From Paenibacillus glycanilyticus (GTDB lineage: Bacteria > Bacillota > Bacilli > Paenibacillales > Paenibacillaceae), in the NCBI RefSeq assembly GCF_023715145.1, contig NZ_JAMBNP010000003.1, forward strand, positions 1 through 64,000: 64,000 nt of DNA, in the 5' to 3' direction. Position numbers and translations under genes: made by a program. The notes below the pieces were generated by a model. The model was not told the origin of the DNA. It was given only the letters and a program-made list of their open reading frames with translations, and did not search any database. Shown in pieces: positions 38,272 to 49,026 of the stretch; positions within the stretch are counted from its first letter, which is position 1; every line of letters starts with the position of its first letter.

Positions 38272-40233
38272 ATGCCGAAGTTTCTTGTCACGCGATGGCA
38301 TGGCATGCATCAGGTCTGGTCTATCGCATTAATGGTTCTTATGACCGTCGTGCTCACTTGGTATTGGTGGGTGCTTGGGCTGATTGCGCTTCTTCTTACC
38401 ATAGCCGCGGCCGTGTACACGGTGCTCGCGGAGCGGGCTTTCCGCAAAGACCTGAAGTCCTATCTTGGGACGTTGTCATATCGGGTTAAAAAGGTCGGCA
38501 ATGACGTCACCCTCGAGCTTCCGTTCGGCGTTATTTTGTATAACGAAGAGCGGACGGTGGAATGGCATAATCCCTATATTGCGCAAATCGCAGGGGAGGA
38601 GTCGGTGATCGGCATGCCGCTTACCGAGCTCTTCCCGGCTCTGCAGCAGGTGAAGGACAAGGAAGGGACCGTTGAAGCGATGGTGGACGGGCACGTCTAC
38701 CAGCTGATCTTCAAGCAAAAGGAACGGATTCTGTATGTCCAGGACATTACGCTGCTCTGGCAGCTCAGCAAACGGTATGATGACGAGAAGCTTGCGATGG
38801 GCGTCGTTATGATTGACAGCCTGGAGGAAGTTACGCAAGGGATGGACGACCATCAGCGCAGCTCGCTCCAGTCGAAAGTAACGACGGAAATTACCGAGTG
38901 GGCACAGCGGTACCAGCTGTATCTGAAGCGGGTTACCTCGGACCGCTTCCTCCTGATTACCGATCAGAAGACGCTGCGGCAGCTGGAGCAGTCCCGATTC
39001 GTTATTCTGGATGAAGTGCGCGAGATGACGGGCGACCAGAAAATCCCGATTACGCTCAGCATCGGCTTCGCAGCCGGAGCGGAAAGCATCGTCGAGCTTG
39101 GCCAATGGGCACAGTCCAGCCTGGATATTGCATTGGGGCGCGGCGGAGACCAGGCTTCCGTAAAGGTTGGCGGCCGCCAGTCCTTCTACGGTGGCAAGAC
39201 CAACGCGGTAGAGAAGCGGACCCGCGTCCGCGCACGCGTCGTGGCGCATGCGCTTCGCGATCTGATTCGCGAGAGCGGCAATGTGGTCATCATGGGCCAT
39301 AAAATGCCCGACATGGATGCGGTTGGCGCAGCGATTGGCATCATGAAGGCGGCGCTGCTGTTTGGCAAGGAAGCTTATATTGTACTGGAAGGCATCAATC
39401 CCGCAATCCAGAAGATGATGGAGCTGCTGCGGGAGGACGAGAAGTTCTCGAAGCGGTTCCTTACGCCGGAGCAGGCGCTTGGCATAACGGATAACCGCAC
39501 GCTGGCCGTTGTTGTGGATACGCATAAAGCTTCCATGGTGAAGGAGCCGCGGCTCTTAACGCAGACGAATAAAATCGTAGTGGTTGACCACCACCGCCGG
39601 GGCGAGGAATTTATCTCGAACGCGATTCTGGTCTATATGGAGCCTTACGCTTCCTCCACCTGCGAGCTCGTTACCGAGCTGCTGCAGTATATTCACGACC
39701 GCGTGCTTCTGGATGTCCGTGAAGCTACGGCGCTCCTTGCGGGCATTACCGTGGATACGAAGAACTTCTCGCTTCGAACGGGCGCCCGTACGTTTGATGC
39801 GGCATCCTTCCTGCGCCGCAACGGCGCGGATTCGACGATGATTCAGCGGATGCTGAAGGAAGACCTTGAGGAATATGTGCGCAAGGCAGAGATTATCAAG
39901 CATGCTGAAGTGTTCTACGATCATGTGGCGATTGCCGTAACGGAGCCTGGCCGAAAGGTCGCGCAGCTTCTTATCGCGCAGTCAGCCGACACGCTGCTTA
40001 ACATGACGGATATTTACGCCTCCTTTGTTATCGGGGAGAGGCCCGACGGGCTGATCGGCATAAGCGCCCGCTCGCTTGGGCATATGAATGTACAGGTTGT
40101 CATGGAAAGAATGGGCGGCGGCGGCCACTTGACGAATGCCGCGGCTCAGCTGGAGGGAACCGTCCAGGAAGTGGCGGTAAAATTAAAGACGGTGCTTGCA
40201 CAAATTGAAGCGGAAGAGGGGTTATTCGAATGA
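38272..40233 (+). CDS. gdpP: cyclic-di-AMP phosphodiesterase GdpP
   Basis: 653 aa. Two N-terminal membrane spans, a PAS-like domain (about 80-170), a degenerate GGDEF domain (about 170-300, no GGDEF signature), and the DHH/DHHA1 hydrolase: [31 protein letters not shown] and the DHHA1 [10 protein letters not shown]. It cleaves c-di-AMP and so controls potassium and cell-wall homeostasis. Its stop overlaps rplI by ATGA. Confidence 0.95.
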   Translation: MPKFLVTRWHGMHQVWSIALMVLMTVVLTWYWWVLGLIALLLTIAAAVYTVLAERAFRKDLKSYLGTLSYRVKKVGNDVTLELPFGVILYNEERTVEWHNPYIAQIAGEESVIGMPLTELFPALQQVKDKEGTVEAMVDGHVYQLIFKQKERILYVQDITLLWQLSKRYDDEKLAMGVVMIDSLEEVTQGMDDHQRSSLQSKVTTEITEWAQRYQLYLKRVTSDRFLLITDQKTLRQLEQSRFVILDEVREMTGDQKIPITLSIGFAAGAESIVELGQWAQSSLDIALGRGGDQASVKVGGRQSFYGGKTNAVEKRTRVRARVVAHALRDLIRESGNVVIMGHKMPDMDAVGAAIGIMKAALLFGKEAYIVLEGINPAIQKMMELLREDEKFSKRFLTPEQALGITDNRTLAVVVDTHKASMVKEPRLLTQTNKIVVVDHHRRGEEFISNAILVYMEPYASSTCELVTELLQYIHDRVLLDVREATALLAGITVDTKNFSLRTGARTFDAASFLRRNGADSTMIQRMLKEDLEEYVRKAEIIKHAEVFYDHVAIAVTEPGRKVAQLLIAQSADTLLNMTDIYASFVIGERPDGLIGISARSLGHMNVQVVMERMGGGGHLTNAAAQLEGTVQEVAVKLKTVLAQIEAEEGLFE

Positions 40234-40676
40234 AGGTTATTTTCTTGAAGGATGTTAAAGGCCAAGGTAAAAAGGGCGATGTGAAGGAGCTGTCGGAAGG
40301 TTACGTACGTAACTTCCTGCTGCCGCAAGGGCTGGCTAAGCTGGCGTCCGACGGCAACCTGAAGACGCTGGAAGTACAGAACGCTTCGGAAGAGAAACGC
40401 AAAGCGAAGGAAAAAGCGGATGCGGTTGAGCTTGGCAAGAAGCTGGAAGAGCTGAAGATCGTCATTAAGGCAAAAGCGGGCGAAGGCGGCCGGTTGTTCG
40501 GCGCAATCACAAGCAAGCAAATTGCGGAAGCTCTCGCGGCGCAAGCCGGCGTTAAAATCGACAAACGCAAAATCGAGCTCGAAGATGCCATCCGTACGCT
40601 TGGCGTGACTCAAGTACCGGTGAAGCTGCATGTGGACGTGAAATCGAAGCTTAACGTTCAAGTAACGGAAGAATAA
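40230..40676 (+). CDS. rplI: 50S ribosomal protein L9
   Basis: 148 aa, standard length. N-terminal [36 protein letters not shown] is the L9 signature. The long connecting helix and C-terminal domain follow. Binds 23S rRNA near L1. Coupled to gdpP by a four-base overlap. Confidence 0.98.
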   Translation: MKVIFLKDVKGQGKKGDVKELSEGYVRNFLLPQGLAKLASDGNLKTLEVQNASEEKRKAKEKADAVELGKKLEELKIVIKAKAGEGGRLFGAITSKQIAEALAAQAGVKIDKRKIELEDAIRTLGVTQVPVKLHVDVKSKLNVQVTEE

Positions 40677-40709
40677 AGAAGAGTCCTCATTAACAGTTAT
40701 AGCAAGCGG

Positions 40710-40742
40710 CAATGGCGATGTGAGAGCATCGCTATTGTTGTA
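40710..40742 (+). terminator. rplI terminator
   Basis: CAATGGCGATG-TGAGAG-CATCGCTATTG stem (one G-U pair) followed by TTGT. The T tract is weak. Confidence 0.5.
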
Positions 40743-40902
40743 TGATCATATTGCTGGAACTTTCTTTGCATAGCTTTCAGACGCTTATAACTGCTACACT
40801 GTTCGTTGTAGCTTTGATTGGAATCGGATGTATTTAGGCGGAACGAATGCTGCGCCTCCTTGGGAAGGGCAGCCGTTTACGCTCGGGAGGGAGCATACAA
40901 AC

Positions 40903-42276
40903 ATGAGCATGAGTAGCACGGAGCTGATGTTTGATCGGGTGCCGCCGCAGAACCTGGAGGCGGAGCAAGCCGTTATTGGCGCAATTCTGCTTCAGTCGGA
41001 GGCGCTGATCACCGCGATGGAGCGGCTGCGCAGCGAAGACTTTTATAGCGTTCCTCATCAGCATATCTATGAAGCGATGGTTGAGCTTGGGGAGAGCGGG
41101 CAGCCGGTCGATCTGATTACGTTGACGGCTTATTTGCAGGACAGGCAGCTGATCGAGGAGATTGGCGGCGTATCGTATTTGGCCAGGCTGGCCAGTGCGG
41201 TTCCGACGGCAGCCAACGTCGATTACTACGCGCAGATCGTAGAAGAGAAGTCGATGCTTCGCCGTCTGATCCGGACGGCAACCAATATCGTCTCGGACGG
41301 TTACGCAAGCACGGATGAAGTAGGTATTCTTCTGAGCGATGCGGAGCGCAAGATTCTGGAGATCTCGAACCGCCGTTCAAGCAGCGGCTTTATCTCCATC
41401 CGCGACGTTCTGATGGAAGTATTCGAGAAGGTCGAGACGCTCTACAATCAGAAGGGTGCAGGAACAACGGGCATTCCTTCCGGATTCGTCGACTTGGACA
41501 AAATGACGGCCGGCTTCCAGCGCAGTGACTTGATCATTATTGCGGCCCGTCCTTCCGTAGGCAAAACGGCGTTCGCCCTGAACATAGCCCAGAACGTCGG
41601 CGTCCGCGCCCGCGAGACCGTCGCCATCTTCTCGCTCGAGATGTCCGCGGCGCAGCTCGTTCAGCGTATGGTCTGCGCCGAGTCGAACGTAGACGCGACC
41701 CGGATGCGTACCGGTCAGCTCGAGGGCGACGATTGGGAGAAGCTGACGATGGCGATTGGCGCCTTGTCGGAAGCCAATGTATTTATAGATGATACGCCAG
41801 GCATTACGGTTGCCGATATTCGCGCGAAATGCCGTCGCCTGAAAAAGGAAAAGGGTCTTGGCATGATTCTTATTGATTACTTGCAGCTCATTCAAGGCCG
41901 CGGCAAAGCGGGCGAGAACCGCCAGCAGGAAGTATCCGAGATTTCGCGTACACTGAAACAGATCGCCCGTGAGCTGGAAGTGCCGGTTATTGCCCTGTCG
42001 CAGCTCAGCCGTGGCGTCGAGCAGCGTCAGGACAAGCGTCCGATGATGTCCGACCTTCGGGAATCGGGTTCGATCGAGCAGGATGCCGACATCGTAGGCT
42101 TCCTGTACCGCGACGATTACTACGACAAGGAATCCGAGAAGAAGAACATCATCGAGATCATTCTTGCCAAACAGCGTAACGGCCCGGTCGGCACGGTCGA
42201 GCTGGTCTTCCTCAAGCAATTCAATAAATTCGTAAGCTTAGACAGGACTCACGAGGACCCGTCGCAGGCATCATAA
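40903..42276 (+). CDS. dnaC: replicative DNA helicase (DnaB family; DnaC of Bacillus)
   Basis: 457 aa from ATG 40903 with GGGAGGGAG upstream; ATG 40909 is also possible. The N-terminal collar domain starts at PPQNLEAEQAVIGAIL. The RecA-type helicase domain has Walker A ARPSVGKTAFALN, Walker B MILIDYLQLI and the ALSQLSRGVEQR motif. It unwinds DNA ahead of the replisome as a hexamer. It has its own start signals after rplI and ends at a hairpin that overlaps PurR boxes. No intein is visible. Confidence 0.97.
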   Translation: MSMSSTELMFDRVPPQNLEAEQAVIGAILLQSEALITAMERLRSEDFYSVPHQHIYEAMVELGESGQPVDLITLTAYLQDRQLIEEIGGVSYLARLASAVPTAANVDYYAQIVEEKSMLRRLIRTATNIVSDGYASTDEVGILLSDAERKILEISNRRSSSGFISIRDVLMEVFEKVETLYNQKGAGTTGIPSGFVDLDKMTAGFQRSDLIIIAARPSVGKTAFALNIAQNVGVRARETVAIFSLEMSAAQLVQRMVCAESNVDATRMRTGQLEGDDWEKLTMAIGALSEANVFIDDTPGITVADIRAKCRRLKKEKGLGMILIDYLQLIQGRGKAGENRQQEVSEISRTLKQIARELEVPVIALSQLSRGVEQRQDKRPMMSDLRESGSIEQDADIVGFLYRDDYYDKESEKKNIIEIILAKQRNGPVGTVELVFLKQFNKFVSLDRTHEDPSQAS

Positions 42277-42287
42277 GGTTATGTATA

Positions 42288-42331
42288 ATATCCGAACAAT
42301 TGCATGGGCGACTGTGCAATTGTTCGTTTTT
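42288..42331. promoter_or_regulatory. PurR boxes of purA
   Basis: ATATCCGAACAAT (42288-42300) fits the PurBox AWWWCCGAACWWT exactly. ATTGTTCGTTTTT (42319-42331) is the inverted second box with one change. The 18-base gap between them is close to the spacing of the paired boxes in B. subtilis pur operators. They lie directly upstream of the purA -35, so PurR repression by adenine nucleotide status is likely. Confidence 0.7.
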
Positions 42332-42336
42332 TGTTT
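42293..42336 (+). terminator. dnaC terminator
   Basis: CGAACAATTGCA/TGCAATTGTTCG, a perfect 12-base stem with a 10-base loop, then TTTTTTGTTT. The stem arms are the cores of the two PurBoxes, so the same DNA serves as terminator and operator. Confidence 0.85.
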
Positions 42337-42363
42337 GACTTCTCCATACGAGGCTGATACACT
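42335..42363 (+). promoter_or_regulatory. purA promoter
   Basis: -35 TTGACT (42335-42340), 17-base spacer, -10 TACACT (42358-42363). The transcript start would be near 42370, giving a leader of about 105 bases with a small CGGTG/CACCG hairpin. Confidence 0.75.
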
Positions 42364-42429
42364 GTTATTGCTGTCTTTACGCGATTAGGAGCATTTCTGA
42401 GTAAGAAGCGCCGATCCGGTTAATGCTAA

Positions 42430-43761
<1,332 letters not shown>

Positions 43762-43777
43762 AATCTAAACTTACAGA

Positions 43778-43816
43778 GGATAGTCCAGGGCAGAGATGCG
43801 GGGGCTATCCTTTTTT
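43778..43816 (+). terminator. purA terminator
   Basis: GGATAG/CTATCC arms (43778-43783, 43805-43810) around a G-rich loop, then six Ts. Confidence 0.65.
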
Positions 43817-43889
43817 GTCGTTTTCATAGTTTGCTCTCCCTATTCTTTGACCATAATGGTAGATAGCAGAAGGAAAGGGATGAGCGTAA

Positions 43890-44567
43890 ATGTGGTTAAA
43901 AGCAGCCGTATGGATCGCAAAAATCGTAGCGGCGGGTCTCATTGTCAGCTTTCTCTCGATATGGACAACCGGTTATATCGTTAGTAGTTATGTAGAGACG
44001 CTGCTGAAGCAGTATAATATGCCGCTGGAGGTACAGCCGATGGCAATGTCCGGAGTATGGGGCAAGCTGTGGGGCGTTGAACCGACTCAAACCGATGATA
44101 CCGAGAAGACGGGCACGGATGAGTCCGGAGACGGCGATAAGGTTGCGGTAGACGCCTTTGCCGAACAGCCGTCAACTCCTCCGCTCACCGATATCGGCAT
44201 TGGCGGCGGAACAAAGGCGGAAGGCGGCACAAGCGGGCAGTCAGAGGAATCAGGCGGCACAAGTACGGGCCAAGCGGAGGGCAGCGGTCAAACGGATGAT
44301 GACGAAGCGCCGTCAATTGATGGTTCAGAGACCGCGATTACTACCGAGGATCTGACTGATATGAAGGGCCAGATGAGCGAGGCGGACAAGGACCAATTGT
44401 TCGGGTTGCTTATGAGCAAGCTGCCGCAGGAGGCTATGCAGACCATCTCCGCCTACATGGAAAACGGGCTGACGGACGAGGAGCTTACGCAGATCCAGCA
44501 GCTGATGGCACAGTATCTGGACCGTGACCAATATGAACAAATGTTGGCAATTCTGAAAAAATATTAA
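43890..44567 (+). CDS. hypothetical membrane-anchored protein
   Basis: 225 aa. One N-terminal span (AAVWIAKIVAAGLIVSFLSIW), then an extracytoplasmic Ser/Gly/Thr/Glu-rich low-complexity stretch (about 70-150) and a helical C-terminus with TDMKGQMSEADKDQLFGLLM and DRDQYEQMLAILKKY. I do not recognise a family. Position between purA and the M23 peptidase suggests a cell-surface role, but this is guesswork. Confidence 0.7.
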   Translation: MWLKAAVWIAKIVAAGLIVSFLSIWTTGYIVSSYVETLLKQYNMPLEVQPMAMSGVWGKLWGVEPTQTDDTEKTGTDESGDGDKVAVDAFAEQPSTPPLTDIGIGGGTKAEGGTSGQSEESGGTSTGQAEGSGQTDDDEAPSIDGSETAITTEDLTDMKGQMSEADKDQLFGLLMSKLPQEAMQTISAYMENGLTDEELTQIQQLMAQYLDRDQYEQMLAILKKY

Positions 44568-44576
44568 TTTCGACTC

Positions 44577-44605
44577 TTGACAAGAATGGTTGCCGCGTTT
44601 ATTAA
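44577..44605 (+). promoter_or_regulatory. promoter of the M23 peptidase gene
   Basis: -35 TTGACA (44577-44582), 17-base spacer, -10 TATTAA (44600-44605). It begins right after the stop codon of the preceding gene. A single TGTTAAA follows at 44612, but no second half of a WalR box is seen. Confidence 0.65.
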
Positions 44606-44707
44606 CCATATGTTAAAGTATTAGGCGAGTGATCCGACAGGACATTCGTCTTTTTTCATGTCGGAAACCGTATTTTATTGCAGGAAAAGTGCGAAAAGGA
44701 GACCATC

Positions 44708-46261
44708 ATGACCGTTTTCAGCCCCAAGGATCGTTTCCGGAAGACTTGGAACCTCGTAAACCAGTACTTTCGGCCTACTGATCTGCAAGACTCGAAAGGC
44801 AAGAAGCAGCCTCCTTCGACAGGAGAGAAACCGCATACACCTATGCGGAAGAGAAAACCTGTCATGCTTACAGCAGGGGTGCTGGTAGTCCTCGCAGCAG
44901 CCGGTATCGGCGGTACCGGATACGTACAAGCGAATACAGTCGATTATTACAACGTATATAAAGATGGCACAATCGTGGGCTCGATTAAGGATCCCGCGGA
45001 AGTAGACCAGCTGATCAAGCAACAGACCGAAGAAGTGAAGAAGGCTAACCCGGAACTGAACATGGTGCTCGATTCCGGCGAGATTACGTACAGCGGCGAG
45101 AGCGGATTTAAGGCGGAGCCGGCTACGGATGAAACGTTAAGCAAGCTGAAGGGACTTCTGACTTCGCATGCGGAAGGCGTTGAACTTGTCATTGACGGCA
45201 AGGTGGCCGGCATTGTGAAGGACCAGGAGACTGCCGATGCCATTCTAACCCGCGTGCAGACCAAATACGCTCCGCAGCTGGCGGCGAGCAAGAAGCCTGC
45301 TGGAGTCACAACCTTGTCTTACTCCAAGACGGCGGCAGCCGATAAGAAGACTGCCTCTAATGGCAAGAAGCTGACAGGCGTCAAGTTCGTGGAGGTAGTG
45401 AAGACGGATTCGGTCGAGACGGACCCGGCCAAAATCATGGATGCCAACGAGCTGTACTTGAAGCTTGTGAAAGGCAGCGTCAAACCGACCAAGTACACGG
45501 TTCAGAAAGGCGACTGCATCGGATGTATTGCCGATAAGTTTAATATTTCTGAACAGGTGATCTACGATAACAACGGCTGGATTGAGCAGGATATGATCAA
45601 AGAGGGCGATGTTCTTGATCTGACCGTTCTTCAGCCGGAGCTGACGGTGAAGACGGAAGAACGCGCAACGGAGACTATTTCTTATGACGCTCCTGTAGAG
45701 ATTCGCAAGAGCGATTCGATGAAGCTTGGCGAATCGAAGGTGCTGACGGAAGGCAAGAGCGGCAAGAAGACACTTACATACCGGGTTGTGAAGCAGAACG
45801 GCAAGGTAGTTACGGAAGAGCTCGTCGACAGCCAAGTGGTTGTAAAGCCTGTAGCCGAGGTTGTCATTAGAGGCACGAAGGTTATTCTTGGCGAAGGCAC
45901 AGGACATTTCGCATCGCCGGTATCCGGCTGGTCGCTGTCGAGCAAGTTCGGCCAGCGCTGGGGACGGATGCACAAAGGCATCGACATGACGGGCAGCAAG
46001 ACCATTATGGCAGCTGACAACGGCGTTATCGAATTCGCCGGCCAGAAGACCGGTTACGGCAATTGCATCATCGTCAACCATAAGAATGGATACAAAACGT
46101 TATACGGTCATCTGAGATCCATTAGCGTGAAGAAGGGCCAGATTGTCGAAAAAGGAGACAAGCTGGGCATTATGGGCAGCACGGGCGAATCGACAGGCGT
46201 GCATTTGCATTTTGAAATTACGAAGAGCGGCGTACTGCAAAATCCGTTAAAGTACTTATAA
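44708..46261 (+). CDS. M23 metallopeptidase with G5 and LysM domains
   Basis: 517 aa from ATG 44708 with AAAAGGAGA upstream. A membrane anchor lies at about 58-78 (VMLTAGVLVVLAAAGIGGTGY). A LysM domain at about 263-310 (YTVQKGDCIGCIADKFNISEQ), a G5 domain at about 320-395, and the M23 LytM catalytic domain at the C-terminus with HKGIDMT and HLHFEI (zinc ligands) follow. It cuts peptidoglycan cross-bridges. Lies just before walR, whose regulon in Bacillus includes such enzymes. The LysM carries an unusual CIGC pair. Confidence 0.9.
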   Translation: MTVFSPKDRFRKTWNLVNQYFRPTDLQDSKGKKQPPSTGEKPHTPMRKRKPVMLTAGVLVVLAAAGIGGTGYVQANTVDYYNVYKDGTIVGSIKDPAEVDQLIKQQTEEVKKANPELNMVLDSGEITYSGESGFKAEPATDETLSKLKGLLTSHAEGVELVIDGKVAGIVKDQETADAILTRVQTKYAPQLAASKKPAGVTTLSYSKTAAADKKTASNGKKLTGVKFVEVVKTDSVETDPAKIMDANELYLKLVKGSVKPTKYTVQKGDCIGCIADKFNISEQVIYDNNGWIEQDMIKEGDVLDLTVLQPELTVKTEERATETISYDAPVEIRKSDSMKLGESKVLTEGKSGKKTLTYRVVKQNGKVVTEELVDSQVVVKPVAEVVIRGTKVILGEGTGHFASPVSGWSLSSKFGQRWGRMHKGIDMTGSKTIMAADNGVIEFAGQKTGYGNCIIVNHKNGYKTLYGHLRSISVKKGQIVEKGDKLGIMGSTGESTGVHLHFEITKSGVLQNPLKYL

Positions 46262-46278
46262 TTTATTCTTCTATTCAG

Positions 46279-46310
46279 GGGGGCTGTCCGTTAGCGGGTA
46301 GCCTCCTTTT
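46279..46310 (+). terminator. terminator after the M23 peptidase gene
   Basis: GGGGGCT/AGCCTCC stem (one G-U pair) with a 14-base loop and TTTT. Confidence 0.6.
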
Positions 46311-46417
46311 CTGAGTTTTATTGGAATATGCCTGAACGAACTTTAATTGGGAACTTGACGACTCACTATGTTAAAATAAAAGAGTGAAAATAGGACGAGC
46401 GACAGGCGGGTGTAACG

Positions 46418-47182
46418 ATGCACGGGAAAATTTTAGTGGTCGACGACGAACAGCCCATTGCAGATATATTGAAATTCAACCTGGAGAAGGAAGGGCATCA
46501 GGTCATTTGCGCGTTTGACGGCGGCGAGGCGGTGCGCCTCGCGTTCGAAGAGCAGCCGGATTTGATTCTGCTTGATTTAATGCTGCCTGTTAAGGACGGT
46601 ATGGACGTATGCCGCGAGGTGCGGACGCGTCTTCATATGCCGATCATTATGCTGACGGCTAAAGATACAGAGATTGACAAGGTGCTGGGCCTTGAGCTTG
46701 GCGCCGATGATTATGTGACAAAGCCATTCAGCACTCGCGAGCTGCTTGCCCGGGTGAAAGCGCATTTGCGCCGGCAGCAGAAAACATCCGAAGCAGCTTC
46801 TTCCGCAGACAGCGCAAACGCTGGCAGCGAGGGGCAAGGGAATGCGGACGAGAAACAGGGCCTGAAATTATTCAACCTGTTTATCGATACCGATATGTAT
46901 GTCGTGTACAAGGACAATGAACCGCTGGATCTGACGCATCGCGAATACGAGCTTGTCTATTACATGGCGCGAAATAGCGGCAAAGTAATGACGCGCGAGC
47001 ATTTGCTGCAAGCCGTATGGGGCTTTGAATATTTCGGCGACGTGCGCACGGTGGATGTAACGATCAGACGTCTTCGCGAGAAGATCGAGGATGATCCCAG
47101 CCGTCCGGAATATATTATGACCCGCCGCGGTCTTGGCTATATGATGCGCAATCCGAAGTCGGGAGGGCTCGGCTACGCATGA
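46418..47182 (+). CDS. walR: response regulator WalR (YycF)
   Basis: 254 aa. Receiver domain with DD at 9-10 and phosphoacceptor Asp in [10 protein letters not shown] in YVTKPFS. OmpR-type winged helix at the C-terminus ([31 protein letters not shown]). Between them is a linker enlarged by about 20 Ser/Ala/Gly/Glu-rich residues (about 128-152). It governs cell-wall turnover genes and is essential in relatives. Overlaps walK by four bases. Confidence 0.96.
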   Translation: MHGKILVVDDEQPIADILKFNLEKEGHQVICAFDGGEAVRLAFEEQPDLILLDLMLPVKDGMDVCREVRTRLHMPIIMLTAKDTEIDKVLGLELGADDYVTKPFSTRELLARVKAHLRRQQKTSEAASSADSANAGSEGQGNADEKQGLKLFNLFIDTDMYVVYKDNEPLDLTHREYELVYYMARNSGKVMTREHLLQAVWGFEYFGDVRTVDVTIRRLREKIEDDPSRPEYIMTRRGLGYMMRNPKSGGLGYA

Positions 47183-49026
47183 ACGGGAGGCGGTTTTTTC
47201 GCACCATTCAAGTTAAGCTGGTTATTATTTATCTTCTGCTCATCCTAGTTGCGATGCAGTTGATCGGCGTCTACTTCATCAGTACGGTGAAGGCGTCGCT
47301 GACCGATAACTTCACGACCAATATGAAGGAGCAGGCGGATATCCTCTCGAAGCTGGCGGCGCCTAATCTATCGATTAAGCCTAACAGCGACAGCGAAGCA
47401 AATAACGAGAACACGGAGAACCTGAGCCTGGTCGTCCGCAATCTGTTCAGCATCAGCGGGACGGAGGTGCAGGTGCTTGACGGCAATGGACGGGTTGTCG
47501 CGACATCCTTGCAGGTGTCCGAGTCGTACATCGGGAAGAAGAACACCTCTCTTGCGGTGAGCCGCGCGTTAACCGGCATTTCGGATAATGAGGAAGAGGT
47601 TATTGACGAGAACGGCATCCGGAAGAAAATCATCGCCCTTCCCGTCACGTACAACGATAACGACAAGGTTGTCGGTGCGGTCTATATGGTGGCGTCGATG
47701 GACAGCTTGTACGATACGGTGAACCGGGTAAATCAGATCTTTTTCTCCGGAACGCTTATTGCCCTTGGTCTTACCGGGATTCTCGGCATTCTGCTTGCCC
47801 ATACGATTACGAGCCCGATTCAGGGGCTGACGAGGCAGGCGGCGGCAGTGGCGGACGGAAAGTTCGACCTGCAGGTGCCGGTGCTTGGCGATGACGAGAT
47901 CGGGCGGCTAAGCTCGGCCTTTAATGATATGACCATTCGGTTGAAGGAGGCGCTCTCGGTCAACGAAGAGGAGAACGAGAAGCTTGCCTCCATTCTGTCG
48001 AATATGAGCGACGGCGTGATTGCGGCCGACGAGAACGGCAAGGTGATTGTCTGGAACCGGCGCTCGCAGGAGATGCTGGACGTGCGCACCTGCGAGGGCT
48101 GCAGACTGCCCGAGCTGCTTGGCATGCCCGAGCAGAAGTATCAGGAGCTGCAGCAAGGGCGGGAGCAGACCGTCGTTTTGTCGCGGGACGACGAAGAAGC
48201 GGATATGGATGATGCGGAGGGGATCCTCCGCGTCACCTTTACGCCGATTCACCGCCGCGACAAAGGGATTACCGGAACGATCGCCGTGCTTCAGGACGTA
48301 ACGGAGCAGGAAAAGCTTGAGCAGTCGCGCCGCCAGTTCGTTGCGAATGTCTCGCATGAGCTGCGCACGCCGCTCACCACCATCAAGAGCTACGCGGAAG
48401 CGCTCAATGACGGCGCGCTGGACGAGCGGGAGCTGTCGGAGCGGTTCGTTGGCGTCATCCGCAATGAGACCGAGCGGATGATCCGGCTCGTTACGGACCT
48501 GCTGCATCTGTCGCGCCTCGATTCGAATCAGGCGCCGCTGCGGCGGCGGAAGACCAACATCCATGAGATGCTGGATGAAGTAACCGACCGCTTCTCCTTC
48601 CAGCTGCGCCAGAAGTCGATCCGGGCGGCGATTGTCGTCGACCGCGACCTAACGTCGGGGTGGCTCGACCGTGACCAGATCGACCAGGTGCTCGATAATC
48701 TCATATCGAACGCCATTAAATATACGCTTGAGGGCGGATCCATTGAGCTCAGCGCCCATAAGCAGGATGCCGCTACAATCGCGGTTAGCGTCAAGGATAC
48801 AGGCATCGGTATTCCGAAGAAGGATTTATCGCGTATTTTTGACCGGTTTTACCGGGTGGACAAGGCCCGTTCCCGCAATATGGGCGGCACTGGCCTCGGC
48901 TTATCGATTGCCCGGGAAATCGTTAAGGCGCATGGCGGCACGATCTCGCTGAAGTCGGAGCTGAACGAGGGCACAACCGTGACCTTTACGCTGCCTGCGC
49001 TGCAAGAGGAAGGTGAGACGGCATGA
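47179..49026 (+). CDS. walK: sensor histidine kinase WalK (YycG)
   Basis: 615 aa. Two membrane spans enclose an extracellular PAS-like domain (about 30-185); HAMP ([20 protein letters not shown]), a cytoplasmic PAS, HisKA with the phosphorylated His in [15 protein letters not shown], and an HATPase with DTGIGIP and [10 protein letters not shown] follow. It phosphorylates WalR in response to lipid II/cell-wall state and cell division. Overlaps walH by four bases. Confidence 0.96.
   Translation: MNGRRFFRTIQVKLVIIYLLLILVAMQLIGVYFISTVKASLTDNFTTNMKEQADILSKLAAPNLSIKPNSDSEANNENTENLSLVVRNLFSISGTEVQVLDGNGRVVATSLQVSESYIGKKNTSLAVSRALTGISDNEEEVIDENGIRKKIIALPVTYNDNDKVVGAVYMVASMDSLYDTVNRVNQIFFSGTLIALGLTGILGILLAHTITSPIQGLTRQAAAVADGKFDLQVPVLGDDEIGRLSSAFNDMTIRLKEALSVNEEENEKLASILSNMSDGVIAADENGKVIVWNRRSQEMLDVRTCEGCRLPELLGMPEQKYQELQQGREQTVVLSRDDEEADMDDAEGILRVTFTPIHRRDKGITGTIAVLQDVTEQEKLEQSRRQFVANVSHELRTPLTTIKSYAEALNDGALDERELSERFVGVIRNETERMIRLVTDLLHLSRLDSNQAPLRRRKTNIHEMLDEVTDRFSFQLRQKSIRAAIVVDRDLTSGWLDRDQIDQVLDNLISNAIKYTLEGGSIELSAHKQDAATIAVSVKDTGIGIPKKDLSRIFDRFYRVDKARSRNMGGTGLGLSIAREIVKAHGGTISLKSELNEGTTVTFTLPALQEEGETA

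Noticed and set aside
38476-39525. 349-codon open frame opposite gdpP
   Set aside because: Antisense shadow of gdpP with no start signal.
41377-42219. 280-codon open frame opposite dnaC
   Set aside because: Antisense shadow of the helicase gene.
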